A stretch of 64,000 nucleotides of DNA from Salinarimonas rosea DSM 21201 (GTDB taxonomy: Bacteria; Pseudomonadota; Alphaproteobacteria; Rhizobiales; Beijerinckiaceae): contig NZ_KE386843.1 of assembly GCF_000429045.1 (NCBI RefSeq), positions 1-64,000 on the forward strand, given 5' to 3'. The notes under the pieces are model-generated. The model made no database searches. It was not told where the DNA came from and saw nothing but the letters and a program-made list of their open reading frames with translations. Both the position numbers and the translations under genes were made by a program. Of this stretch, positions 9,429-18,960 are shown in pieces (within the stretch, counting starts at the first letter, position 1; the number at the start of each line of letters is the position of its first letter).

Positions 9429-11516
9429 ATGATATTCCGCATCGCCGAGACCTTTACCGTCGCGCTCGCCCGCCTCACCGCGGACGAACAGAAGGCGGTG
9501 AAGACGGCGGCGTTCGACCTCCAGACCGACCCGACCCGCCCGGGCCTGTCGCTCCACCGCATCGATGCGGCGAAGGATCCGAATTTCTGGTCGGCGCGGG
9601 CGAGCCGGGACATCCGGCTCGTCGTCCACAGGACCGAGGGCGCCTTGCTGCTGGCGTACGTCGATCACCACGATGCCGCCTATGCCTGGGCAGCGCGGCG
9701 GCGGATCGAGGCGCATCCGAAGACGGGCGCGATCCAGATCGTCGAGATCCGCGAGAGGGTGGAGGAGATCGCGCCGCCGCGCCAGCACGATCTCTTCCAG
9801 CCGGAGGCGCCCGCTCCGGCGCCACCCCCCCTCTTCGCCGCCCTCGACCCCGACGCCCTCTTCGGCGTCGGCGTCCCCGAGGACTGGATCGCCGACATCC
9901 GCGCCGCCGACGAGGACGGCTTCTTCGCGCTGGCCCCGCATCTGCCGGCGGAGGCGGCCGAAGCCCTCCTCGAATACGCCGCCACCGGCCGCCTCGCCGC
10001 GCCGGCGCCCGTCCCGGCCGAAGCCGCCGGCTACGCCCACCCCGACGCCCGCCGCCGCTTCGTCGCCGTCGACAGCACGGAAGCGCTCGAAGCGGCGCTG
10101 GCCGCGCCGTGGGAGCGCTGGGCGGTGTTCCTGCACCCGTCCCAGGAAGCCGTCGTCGCGCGCGACTTCGCCGGCCCCGCCCGCGTGCTCGGCTCTGCCG
10201 GCACCGGCAAGACCGTCGTCGCCCTCCACCGTGCAGCGCGCCTCGCCTCCGCGCCGGGAGACGGCCGCGTGCTGCTCGCGACCTTCGCGCCGGCGCTGGC
10301 CAAGGCGCTCGCCGCCAAGCTCGACGTGCTCGCCGGCGCGCGCCCCGGCATCGTGCCGCGCACCACGGTGACCACGCTCGCCGTCCTCGCGGAGGAATAC
10401 TACGAGCTGGCGGAGGGCCGCCGGCCGCGGGTCGCCCGGCCCGAGCAGGTGCGCGAGGCGCTCGTGAAGGCCGCCGAGCGGCTGGGCGTTGAGGCCTCCG
10501 AGCGCTTCCTCGTCTCGGAATGGACCCACATCGTCGACGCCTGGCGCCTGCCCGACGCCGAGGCCTACGCCACGGTTCCCCGGCTCGGGCGCAAGGCGCG
10601 CCTCGGGTCGCGGCAGCGCGAACGGCTCTGGCCGGTCTTCGCGGAGGCCCGCGCCATCCTTGCCCGTCAGGCGCTCGTCACCCGCGCCGAGGTGTTCGCC
10701 GTGGCGACGGGCTGGCTCGCGGCGCGGGCGGAAAAACCCTTCGCCCACGTGATCGTGGACGAGGCGCAGGATTGCGGCCCGCCGGAGCTGCGCTTTCTCG
10801 CGGCGCTCGCGGGGGACGGCGAGAACGCGCTGTTCCTGGCCGGCGACATCGGCCAGCGCATCTTCCAGCAGCCCTTCTCCTGGAAGGGCCTCGGCATCGA
10901 CGTGCGCGGCCGCTCGGCGCCGCTCAAGGTCTGCTACCGCACCTCCCGCCAGATCCGCTCCACCGCCGACCGGCTCCTGCCCGACGCCGTGACGGACGTG
11001 GACGGCCTAGCCGACGCCCGCGCGGGCACGGTCTCGGTGTTCGAGGGACCGGCGCCGGAGGTGGCGCTTCTGGAGGACGAGGCGGCGGAGATCTCGGCGG
11101 TTGCCGCGTTCCTGCGCGGGGCGATTGCCGAAGGCCTGGAGCCCGGCGAGGTCGGCGTCTTCGTCCGCGACGAGGCGCAGCTCCCCCGCGCCCGCGCAGC
11201 GCTCGCCGCCGCCGACGTCCCGGCCCTGGAGCTCACCGCGGTTGGCGAGGAGGCGGGCACGCGCGCTTCGCTCGGCGTCATGCACCACGCCAAGGGGCTG
11301 GAGTTCAAGGCGGTCGCCGTGATGGCCTGCGACGACGAGGTGCTGCCGCTCGCGGCAAGGCTCGAGGCGGTGGCGGATGCGGTGGAGCTCGAGGAGGTGT
11401 ACGTCTCCGAGCGGCACCTCCTGTATGTGGCCTGCACGCGGGCGCGGGATCGGCTGATCGTGACGGGGGTGGAGCCGGGGTCGGAGTTCCTGGCGGACAT
11501 GGCGGCGCGCGGCTGA
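9429..11516 (+). CDS. ParE/RelE-like domain fused to UvrD-type helicase
   Basis: A 695-residue protein. Residues 1 to about 110 resemble a ParE/RelE-fold toxin module: a short basic domain with LHRIDAAKDPNFWSARASRDIRLVV. Superfamily 1 helicase motifs follow: GSAGTGKT near 255, VDEAQDC near 441, GDIGQRIFQ just after, HHAKGLEFKAV near 620 and LYVACTRARDRL near 665. An acidic, proline-rich linker joins the two parts. GGAAGG lies a few bases upstream of the ATG. The helicase is probably a DNA motor of the defence operon. Whether the toxin-like part still acts on RNA cannot be read from sequence. Confidence 0.85.
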   Translation: MIFRIAETFTVALARLTADEQKAVKTAAFDLQTDPTRPGLSLHRIDAAKDPNFWSARASRDIRLVVHRTEGALLLAYVDHHDAAYAWAARRRIEAHPKTGAIQIVEIRERVEEIAPPRQHDLFQPEAPAPAPPPLFAALDPDALFGVGVPEDWIADIRAADEDGFFALAPHLPAEAAEALLEYAATGRLAAPAPVPAEAAGYAHPDARRRFVAVDSTEALEAALAAPWERWAVFLHPSQEAVVARDFAGPARVLGSAGTGKTVVALHRAARLASAPGDGRVLLATFAPALAKALAAKLDVLAGARPGIVPRTTVTTLAVLAEEYYELAEGRRPRVARPEQVREALVKAAERLGVEASERFLVSEWTHIVDAWRLPDAEAYATVPRLGRKARLGSRQRERLWPVFAEARAILARQALVTRAEVFAVATGWLAARAEKPFAHVIVDEAQDCGPPELRFLAALAGDGENALFLAGDIGQRIFQQPFSWKGLGIDVRGRSAPLKVCYRTSRQIRSTADRLLPDAVTDVDGLADARAGTVSVFEGPAPEVALLEDEAAEISAVAAFLRGAIAEGLEPGEVGVFVRDEAQLPRARAALAAADVPALELTAVGEEAGTRASLGVMHHAKGLEFKAVAVMACDDEVLPLAARLEAVADAVELEEVYVSERHLLYVACTRARDRLIVTGVEPGSEFLADMAARG

Positions 11517-11551
11517 CGGCGCAGACGAAGAAGAACTTGGAGGAGAGCGCC

Positions 11552-13669
11552 ATGGCGCACGAGATCGACGGACACGGCCCGGGGCCGGCCCTCATGCCCG
11601 AGGCGAGCGATGTCGGGCGCGCACAGCTCGACCCGTTCCAGCGCGCCTTCGTCGAGGCGCCCGCCGGCAGCCTCAGGCTGCTCGCGCCCGCGGGCAGCGG
11701 CAAGACGCAATCGCTGCTTTGGCGCTGCGCCGAGCTCTCGCGGCGCGCCGACGGCAAGGGCCGCTTTCTCGTCGTCACCTTCACCCGCGCCGCCCGCGAC
11801 GAGCTGCGCGCGCGGCTGAAGGCGGACGATTTCGGCGCGCTCGCCTCGTCGGTCGACGTCGTCACCCTCAACAGCTGGGGCTGGCGGCGCGTGCGCGCCA
11901 ACCACCACAGCCCCCGCCTGCTCGCCGGCGAATACGAGCGCCGGCAGCTCGTCCAGAACACGCTCCAGCCGGTCTGGAAGGCCTATCCGGCCATCGCGGC
12001 GGCGATCGCCTCGCGGCCCTTCGTGATCGACAAGGTGCTCTCCGGGCTCATCGACGACCTGAAGTCGCTCGGCTTCGACCACGAGGCGGAGGGCTTCGGC
12101 CAGGCGAACGATCGCATCGACGATCTGATGCGGCTCGGCCTGCTTGCCCGGCTGGAGGCGATCGTGGATCGCCTGCACGAGCTGAAGATCCTCGAGGACA
12201 CGCGCCTCGAGACGTTCCTCGAGGCCGTGATCCCGTTCTGGAAGGAGTGCTGCCGCACGATGCTCGACCAGGCGATGTTCACGATGGAGGACCAGAAATA
12301 CGTGGCCTTTCTCGATGTGCGCCGGCAGATCGCGGAGGGGCGCCGCCCCACCGGCGGCTCGCGCTACGGGCAGGTGCTCGTCGACGAGTTCCAGGACATC
12401 AACCCCCTCGACCTCGCGCTCACACGCGCGATCGTCGAGCTGCACGTGGCGGACGTCACGCTCGTGGGCGACGACGACCAGGCGATCTTCGAATGGCGCG
12501 GCGCGAGCCCGCATTATATCCTGAAGCCGCACGAGCATTTCGAGCGCGCTTTCGCCACCTACGTGCTGGAGCGCAACTATCGCTGCCCACGCAACATCGT
12601 CGCCGCCTCGCAGCGGCTCATCGTCAACAACACGCGGCGCGAGCCGAAGCGCGTCGTCGCCATGCAGACGGTCGACGCCGAGATCGACGTCTTCAACGCG
12701 CCGACCTTCACGGGCTCGCTCGACGCGGTGATGGCGGAAGTGCGCGCCTTCGTCGCCGCGCAGCGGCCCGGCGCGCGGCTCGCGATCCTCTCGCGCAAGC
12801 GCGCGCAGCTCATCCCCTACCAGGTGATGATGGCCCGCGAAAACATCCCCTTCTGCGCGGCGGAAGACCTGCAGGTGTTCCTCAGCCACAGCTTCGACAA
12901 GCTGCGCCACGCGCTCCAGGCCTGCGCCTTCGCCCGCGCGAGCTTCCGTTCGCCGACGCTGCTCGACGACGTGCTCGGCCTGTGCGACCTCGTCAAGCGT
13001 TGGCCGCTCAAGAGGGCCGAGCGCGACGGGCTGCGCCGCCACCTCGCGGCCGCGAAGCCGAAAAGCTACGCCGAGGCGCTCGATGCGCTCGCCGACCACC
13101 GCGGGCCGCTTAAAGGGGTGGTGAACGAGGACGGCGGGGCGAGCCTGTCCTTCGCCGAGGCGATCCGCCGGCTCTTCGCCGCCGCCGACGTGCGCGGCGC
13201 GATCGTGGCGCTCGGCGCCGGGTTCGACGGGCTCGACCAGGATTACGGCAAGAGCCAGGAGGACATCTTCCACGCCGACCCGCCGTTCCTCTATCTCGCG
13301 GAATACGCCGAGCGCTACGGCGACGACTTCCAGACCTTCCTCGACGACCTCGAGGCCGCCCGCGAGACGCTGGCCCGGCTTCCCGGCGAGGAGGACGATG
13401 CCGACGAGACCTGGCGGCGCCCGATCCACCTGATGACGGCGCTGCGCGCCAAGGGCAAGGAATTCGACACGGTGGTCATGCTCGACGTCGTCGACGGCGT
13501 CTGGCCGCTCCGCCGCGCCGCGAGCCTCGAGGCCCGCGAGGCGGAGCGGCGGCTGTTCTACGTGGCGATGACCCGCGCCAAGCGGAGGCTCGTCCTCACG
13601 TCGAGCGGGCGGATCGGCGACGAGCCGGCGATCCCGTCGCCGTTCTTGGGGGAGGCGGGGTTGGGGTGA
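11552..13669 (+). CDS. UvrD/Rep-family DNA helicase
   Basis: A 705-residue superfamily 1A helicase, last gene of block A. Motifs: APAGSGKT near residue 46, TFTRAARDEL near 70, VDEFQDINPLD near 276, GDDDQAIFEWRG near 305, LERNYRCP near 340 and FYVAMTRAKRRL near 666. All ATPase and translocation motifs look complete. The ATG has a strong GGAGGAG Shine-Dalgarno a few bases upstream and lies 35 bp after the previous gene. Its last 74 bp overlap the 3' end of the convergent ASCH gene. It may unwind DNA for the operon's nucleases or be a separate helicase-based defence factor. Confidence 0.88.
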   Translation: MAHEIDGHGPGPALMPEASDVGRAQLDPFQRAFVEAPAGSLRLLAPAGSGKTQSLLWRCAELSRRADGKGRFLVVTFTRAARDELRARLKADDFGALASSVDVVTLNSWGWRRVRANHHSPRLLAGEYERRQLVQNTLQPVWKAYPAIAAAIASRPFVIDKVLSGLIDDLKSLGFDHEAEGFGQANDRIDDLMRLGLLARLEAIVDRLHELKILEDTRLETFLEAVIPFWKECCRTMLDQAMFTMEDQKYVAFLDVRRQIAEGRRPTGGSRYGQVLVDEFQDINPLDLALTRAIVELHVADVTLVGDDDQAIFEWRGASPHYILKPHEHFERAFATYVLERNYRCPRNIVAASQRLIVNNTRREPKRVVAMQTVDAEIDVFNAPTFTGSLDAVMAEVRAFVAAQRPGARLAILSRKRAQLIPYQVMMARENIPFCAAEDLQVFLSHSFDKLRHALQACAFARASFRSPTLLDDVLGLCDLVKRWPLKRAERDGLRRHLAAAKPKSYAEALDALADHRGPLKGVVNEDGGASLSFAEAIRRLFAAADVRGAIVALGAGFDGLDQDYGKSQEDIFHADPPFLYLAEYAERYGDDFQTFLDDLEAARETLARLPGEEDDADETWRRPIHLMTALRAKGKEFDTVVMLDVVDGVWPLRRAASLEAREAERRLFYVAMTRAKRRLVLTSSGRIGDEPAIPSPFLGEAGLG

Positions 13670-14579
13670 AAAGTGTTACCCTTCGGCGACGATGTCGAGC
13701 AGCGCTCGAAGGGCGACTTCCGCGCCATCGCGCCGGACTACCCACCCTCAGCGCTTCGCCATCGGCTGTTTTCTTGCCGAACCCGCTATGGCTGAAGACG
13801 TGATCACCTCTGTTTCTGTTGATGGCGCGCGTGACGCCCGTCACACGGCCGACGCGCTCTGCGACCGCCGCGTCTAGCCGGGGCTCCAGCAGAAACTTGA
13901 AGGCGGGTCTGGACGGCTGCGTCCGGTGGACGAAAACGATTGGGCTGTCGCCCGTTCTTGCTCTGTGTATCCGTATCAGCTTGGTGTTCGGATCTGAAAG
14001 CGGCTCGACGAAGAGGCCTCGTTTTTCGGCGAGATCGACCAGGAGACGCTCCAGGGCGGGATCGATTTTGATCGGGTTCCGGTCTTTCGAGGAGCGTCGG
14101 GTCCGGGTGTCATCGGGCGGCTGCATGGCGGTCGCTTCCCCGCCGTGCGCCACAGGAGCCGGCTCGGGGAGCGCGCCGCTTCGCTCGGCAGCGTGCCGCC
14201 GCCGCGCCCGCTCCACCCCCGCCCGCACCTCCTCCGCCAGATCGAAGAAGCGCACCGCCCCGTTCGGGTGCCGATACGCAACCGGCGCCGCGAAGCGGAG
14301 CGGATCGACGAACACCCACGGCGTCAGCCAATCGTTGGCGATCGCGTTCTCCTGCTCCTCGGGCGGGATGCGGTGCAGCTCGAAGCTCTCCGCAAGCCCA
14401 CGCCGGTCGAGCGGCGGGAGTACGTCGACGAGGGTCGCGACGCCCTCGATCAGCCCGGAGCCCTTGCGCACGAGCGCGATCTTTCCGCGATTGGCGGTTG
14501 CGCTCGTGCGCAGCTCCCAGGTTTTCTGTCCGTCGAGGATCAGGTCGATCCACAGTTCGCGGATGGTCAGGCCCTTCAT
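13596..14579 (-). CDS. ASCH-domain protein downstream of Zorya
   Basis: A 327-residue protein. The N-terminus (about 1-95) has an ASCH/PUA-like pattern: GLTIRELWIDLILDGQKTWELR, interrupted here only in length, then a basic strand and a late aromatic/proline segment. ASCH domains bind RNA or modified nucleotides. The middle is charged and low-complexity; residues 155-260 look like a second, unrecognised domain. The last 25-40 residues are Arg/Pro-rich and overlap the UvrD gene on the other strand, so the true C-terminus may be shorter. AAGGAG sits 6-7 bp before the ATG. It lies 30 bp after zorD and is probably the last gene of that operon. Its link to Zorya is inference. Confidence 0.72.
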   Translation of the reverse strand: MKGLTIRELWIDLILDGQKTWELRTSATANRGKIALVRKGSGLIEGVATLVDVLPPLDRRGLAESFELHRIPPEEQENAIANDWLTPWVFVDPLRFAAPVAYRHPNGAVRFFDLAEEVRAGVERARRRHAAERSGALPEPAPVAHGGEATAMQPPDDTRTRRSSKDRNPIKIDPALERLLVDLAEKRGLFVEPLSDPNTKLIRIHRARTGDSPIVFVHRTQPSRPAFKFLLEPRLDAAVAERVGRVTGVTRAINRNRGDHVFSHSGFGKKTADGEALRVGSPARWRGSRPSSAARHRRRRVTLFTPTPPPPRTATGSPARRRSARST

Positions 14580-14609
14580 CGGGTTCTCCTTTTGTCTCGG
14601 TGGGAAAGG

Positions 14610-17573
14610 CTACGAGGCGTCGACACTCCCCCCGAACAGCGCATCCACATCCCCTTCTGCCACCGGTGGCGCGAGCATTCCCCGCGAGAGGGCCCGCTTG
14701 CGGGCGAGGAGCCGGTCCAGCGTCACGTCGAAGGACGCCTCGCACAGCTCGGGGTGGATGGCGAGGGGCAGGTGGACGGTGACCGGCTTGTCCTGGCCGA
14801 TGCGGTAGCAGCGGTCGTTGCACTGGTCCTCCACCGCCGGATTCCACCAGCGCGAGAGGTGGAGGACATGGTTCGCCGCCGTGATGGTGAGGCCGACACC
14901 GGCGGCTTTGGGCGAGAGCACGAGCAGGTCGAAGCCCGGCGAGCCGGCCTGGAACCGGTCGACGATGGCGAGCCGCTTCGCACCCGGCGTCTCGCCGTTG
15001 ACGATGGCGGGCTCGGCCGCGAGGCCAAACAGGGTGGCGGCTCCGGCGGCGAAGGCCTTCTGCACGGCGCGATCCTCTACGAAGACGATCGCCTTCTCGC
15101 CGCGCCCCTCGATCTCCCGCAGCACGGCGAGCACGCGCGAAAGGCGTGCGGAGCGCTCGGCCCACGACCGGGCCGAGGCGGGGTCGTAGGGGTCGAGCCC
15201 ATCCGCGCCGTGGGGGTGCAGCGAGACGCCGCGCAGGGCGTGGATGGCCTTCAGCATGGCGCCGCGGTCGCGCCCGCCGGCACGCGCCGCGCGCACGACC
15301 TCGAGATAGGCGCGGGCCTGGTCGTCGGGCATTGGCGTCTCGTAGGCGCGCACCGTGCGCGGGGGAAGGCCCTCGACGTGATCCTCCTTCATCCGCCGCA
15401 GCATTGGCGCGGGCGCCGTCGGGGCCGACGCATCGAGCTTCGTCTTGAGGGCGGCGAGCGCCTCTGGATCGGCTTCCGAATAGCGCCCGCTGAACTCCCT
15501 CAGCGCCCCGAGCAGGCCCGGCGCCACCCGGTCCATGATGCACCACAGGTCCTCGAGCCGGTTCTCGATCGGCGTGCCGGTAAGCCCGAGCACGAAATCG
15601 GCGTTCATCGTTTTGGCGGCGTGGGTGTTGATGGTGCGCGGGTCCTTGATCTTCTGCATCTCGTCGAACACCGCGATCGACCAGGCGATGCGGGCGAAGG
15701 CGCGGTGGTTATCGGCGAGGGTCTCGTAGGTGGTCAGCACCCAATCGGCCGTACCGAGCACGTCGAGGTCGATCGCGGTCTCCGGCGTCCAGCCGGTGTC
15801 CTTGGGCCGCTTGATCCGGCGCAGGCCGGAGCCGAAAGCGTCCACGCGCTCGCCGAGCGCGTGAGGGGCGAGATGGCGCTCGGCCTCCGCGATCCAGTTC
15901 TGCAGGAGCGCTGTCGGCGCGACGACCAGTACCGGCCCGCGCTGGCGAGGTGCGAGACGGGCCGCCCCCGCGCGCCGGTTCTCCCGCGCCCAGGCGAGGA
16001 AGGCGAGCGCCTGAAACGTCTTGCCGAGGCCCATGTCGTCGGCGAGGAGCACGCCGGGAAGCCCGGCGCGCCAAGCGGCGAGCAGCCAGTCGAAGCCCTC
16101 CCGCTGGTGCGCCTTCGGGCGCGTGGCGACGAGCGGCGGCCCCGGTAGAGCGGCGTCGATCAGCGCGGGTCGCGGCGGGCCCGCGACGGCGTAGCCGACG
16201 TCCTCGAGGTTGTCGGCGATGATCAGACCCTCTCGGCCGACGGGCTCCGGCGGCGCATCGGGCACGACCTCGTCGGGCGCGTCGGCGGTCTCCTCGGCCG
16301 CCGGCCCCGGCGTGTCGATGCGCGTCGCCTTTTCGATCGCCGCCTCGACCTCGTCGATCGGATAGGCGGCCCCGCCGACCACGACCGCCGCCTCGCCCTC
16401 GGCGCGGGCCGCCGCTACGGCCGTCTTCGCGCCGTCGAGCTCCGCCTCGCTCACGACGAAGCGCCGCCCGCCCAGGGCGACGAGGAAGCCCTCCGGCAGC
16501 CATTGTCCCGCCTTCGCCTGCAGCCACGGCAGCGCCGGCCGGGTCCAGAGGCCAAGGCCGAGAACCCGCTCGGAATAGTGCTCCGTCTCCACGAAGAGCC
16601 CGCCCGCATCCTCGCGACCGGTCGCCTCCGCAAGGGCGGGGCGCGGGTTGCGCACGAAGGCGCGCCGGGTCGCGACATCGGCGCCGCGCATGCGCCTGAC
16701 GACCTCGAGCGCGGCCTTCAGCTCGGGGGAGACGACGCAATAGACGTTGCGGCCGAGCACATAGGCTTCGCGGGCGCCGACGGCGGCGAAGCGCTCCTCG
16801 GCGAAGCGCTTCTGCCATTCCGGTGGCAGCAGCGCGTCGGCGAGGGCGTCGCGCAGCTCCCCCTCGGGCTCCTCGCCCTCCTCTGCGGCGGGCGCGTCGT
16901 CCTCGGTCGAGCGCGCCTTGGCGCGGCTCATCAGGACGGGCACGAAGTCCGGGCCGTTGCGCGTCTCGCGCACGTCGAGGGCGAAGGCGCCGGCCTGGTA
17001 GATGGTGAGGCTCGAAAGGTATTCGTCGGCGCGGACCTCCCGGCCGGTGGCGCGGGCGAGCGCGTCCTGCACCGGCCCCCACGCGGCGATGCGCGCCTCC
17101 GGCGATGCGCCGACAGTCGCGTTGTAGCCGTCCACCGCCTGGGCCAGCGCGAAGACCGGCTCCGACAGCCGGCTCGGCTCGGAGGCGATCGTGATGAACG
17201 CGCCGGTGCGCGTCGCCTGGACGACGCGCAGGTTCGCGTCGTACCAGCGGATGCGGATGCGCCCTTTCGGCTCCTCCACGCGCCCGTCGTAGGAGAGCGT
17301 CGCGGAGAGCGCGGCGAGCGGCGGAAGGCCGAGCGCGTCGGCGAGCGACCCGGGGAGCGCGACGGCGGCGGCGTGCGGGAGGAGAACGCCCTCGCCGTCG
17401 CGCCGCGCCGCGCCGTCCTCGACCGCCGCCGCGATCAGGCGCCCGGCGGCGCCCGGGGCGCCCGGCAGCGTCGCCCAGGCCACGACGGGGACCGGGCGGC
17501 GAACGAGCAGCCTCCGCTCCGAGGCCTCGATCCGGACGCCGTCCGGCGTCGCCGTCGCTGAGAACCGCGCCAT
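14610..17573 (-). CDS. zorD: ZorD, SNF2-type helicase of type I Zorya
   Basis: A 987-residue protein. The C-terminal half is a SNF2 ATPase: DDMGLGKT near residue 510, VVAPTALLQNW shortly after, DEMQ (in place of DEAH) near 637, GLTGTPIENR near 660, and VGLTITAANHV then CNDRCYRIGQ near 900-925. The N-terminal 480 residues are family-specific. Size and order match ZorD, the helicase/nuclease-type effector of type I Zorya. No PD-(D/E)XK motif could be picked out with confidence. ATG at 17573 is 4 bp after zorC. In Zorya, ZorC and ZorD act on invading DNA once the membrane ZorAB motor is triggered. Confidence 0.9.
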   Translation of the reverse strand: MARFSATATPDGVRIEASERRLLVRRPVPVVAWATLPGAPGAAGRLIAAAVEDGAARRDGEGVLLPHAAAVALPGSLADALGLPPLAALSATLSYDGRVEEPKGRIRIRWYDANLRVVQATRTGAFITIASEPSRLSEPVFALAQAVDGYNATVGASPEARIAAWGPVQDALARATGREVRADEYLSSLTIYQAGAFALDVRETRNGPDFVPVLMSRAKARSTEDDAPAAEEGEEPEGELRDALADALLPPEWQKRFAEERFAAVGAREAYVLGRNVYCVVSPELKAALEVVRRMRGADVATRRAFVRNPRPALAEATGREDAGGLFVETEHYSERVLGLGLWTRPALPWLQAKAGQWLPEGFLVALGGRRFVVSEAELDGAKTAVAAARAEGEAAVVVGGAAYPIDEVEAAIEKATRIDTPGPAAEETADAPDEVVPDAPPEPVGREGLIIADNLEDVGYAVAGPPRPALIDAALPGPPLVATRPKAHQREGFDWLLAAWRAGLPGVLLADDMGLGKTFQALAFLAWARENRRAGAARLAPRQRGPVLVVAPTALLQNWIAEAERHLAPHALGERVDAFGSGLRRIKRPKDTGWTPETAIDLDVLGTADWVLTTYETLADNHRAFARIAWSIAVFDEMQKIKDPRTINTHAAKTMNADFVLGLTGTPIENRLEDLWCIMDRVAPGLLGALREFSGRYSEADPEALAALKTKLDASAPTAPAPMLRRMKEDHVEGLPPRTVRAYETPMPDDQARAYLEVVRAARAGGRDRGAMLKAIHALRGVSLHPHGADGLDPYDPASARSWAERSARLSRVLAVLREIEGRGEKAIVFVEDRAVQKAFAAGAATLFGLAAEPAIVNGETPGAKRLAIVDRFQAGSPGFDLLVLSPKAAGVGLTITAANHVLHLSRWWNPAVEDQCNDRCYRIGQDKPVTVHLPLAIHPELCEASFDVTLDRLLARKRALSRGMLAPPVAEGDVDALFGGSVDAS

Positions 17574-17577
17574 CGGC

Positions 17578-18960
17578 TCACTCGTACTCGGAGGCCGGCA
17601 CGAGCACGCCGGTCATTTGGTGGAGCTTGCGCGCGACCTTGCGCTGCCAGCTGTTGGGGCCTTCGTGGGGCCAATGCGTGACGGCGAAGACGGCCCGATC
17701 GAGGCTGTCGGTCGCGTGAGGCCATTTGAGGTTCGTTGCGACGTAGGCCGGCTGATAGAGGCGAGGCGCGTCCCGCGTCTCCCCGTCGCTCAGCACGATG
17801 CACTTGCCGCTGTGGCTCCACTCGACCACGACACCGCGCCCGATCCGCAGCAGCAGGACCGCCTGTCCGGCCTGGACGCCCGAGAAGGTGGCGAAGCCGA
17901 CGTCCTTGCCGTAGGCGCGGCGCGCCTCCTGCGCCCCGGTCGCCTCGAACACGACCCAAGCCTCCGAGATCAGCCCCGCCCGGTGGACCGCCTCCCAGAA
18001 CTTGCGCCGCGGCCCCCACATATGCGCCTGCCCGCGGCTGACCCGATCCACGATGTCCAGGAACTGCCGCAGCGTCTGCTCGATCAACCAGCCGCGCACG
18101 ATCGCGGCCGCCTTCGGCATGCGCGCCCAACGGCCGTCCGGCAGGCGCGGGTCCTTGAACAGGTCGAGGAGGAGCGCGAGGGAGCGGTCGCGCACCGGCT
18201 TGTCGGGCGGGCTCGTCGCGAAGGGCAGAGTGAGAGCGTCGGCGACGTCCGGCCCCTGGCCCTCAAAGACGAGCTTGCCGCGCTCGTCGAGCGCGAGATC
18301 GCGCACGAGAGCGAGCCGATCCGCGGGAGCGATCGCCGTGTCGCGGGCGAGGAGCCTCAGGGCCTCCCCGGCGCAGGCGCGGGCGTAGGCCGAGCGCGCC
18401 GCGAGCGGACCGAGCCCGCGCTCGCGCAGGAGCAGGCTCGGCGCGCGCCGCTCGGCCAGCGCCTGCGCGGCGATGCGGCGCGGACCGACGCCGGGGTCGA
18501 ACAGGGCGAAGAAGCCGTGCAACGCGTCCCAAGGTCGCCCGAGGCGCTCGACTGTGCGCGACAGCATGTGCGCCACCGCGCGCATGCCGGGTCGCTCGGG
18601 ATCGAAGCTGATCAGGAAGGAGGCGGCGAGCGCCCGCAGGGGCCGCGGACGGGGCGCCGCTTCGATCGCGGCGAGCGCGGCGGTGAGCGCGGCGGGATCC
18701 GCGGCGATCGCCGGCTGCGTGCTCCAAAGGCACCAGGGCAGCTTCGCCAGCTCGCGCGCCGTGAGCGCGGCGTTGCGGGTGAGCCTGGCGAGGAAATCGC
18801 GGGCGAGCGCGTCGTAGTCCGCGGCCTCGCGGGGCGCCCCGAGGACGTCGGGTTCCCTCAGGCGCGCGGCGGCGGCCGCCGTCGCCGGGACCGGAGGGAA
18901 GCGCGGCGGGGGCGGCCGCTCGCGCGCGGCGCGGATCGCGGCTTTCAGGAAGGCGCTCAC
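17578..18960 (-). CDS. zorC: ZorC, EH-signature Zorya protein
   Basis: A 460-residue soluble protein between zorB and zorD. Similarity is mostly in the C-terminal third, which has the EH-signature layout: EAWVVFE near residue 337, a GVVVEWSHSG block near 375, and a final Trp/His-rich helix THWPHEGPNSWQ near 430. The rest is helical and rich in Ala and Arg. The GTG start overlaps the zorB stop (GTGA), implying translational coupling. ZorC homologues are DNA-binding subunits working with ZorD. Identification rests on the C-terminal pattern plus its exact position in the four-gene order. Confidence 0.85.
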   Translation of the reverse strand: MSAFLKAAIRAARERPPPPRFPPVPATAAAAARLREPDVLGAPREAADYDALARDFLARLTRNAALTARELAKLPWCLWSTQPAIAADPAALTAALAAIEAAPRPRPLRALAASFLISFDPERPGMRAVAHMLSRTVERLGRPWDALHGFFALFDPGVGPRRIAAQALAERRAPSLLLRERGLGPLAARSAYARACAGEALRLLARDTAIAPADRLALVRDLALDERGKLVFEGQGPDVADALTLPFATSPPDKPVRDRSLALLLDLFKDPRLPDGRWARMPKAAAIVRGWLIEQTLRQFLDIVDRVSRGQAHMWGPRRKFWEAVHRAGLISEAWVVFEATGAQEARRAYGKDVGFATFSGVQAGQAVLLLRIGRGVVVEWSHSGKCIVLSDGETRDAPRLYQPAYVATNLKWPHATDSLDRAVFAVTHWPHEGPNSWQRKVARKLHQMTGVLVPASEYE

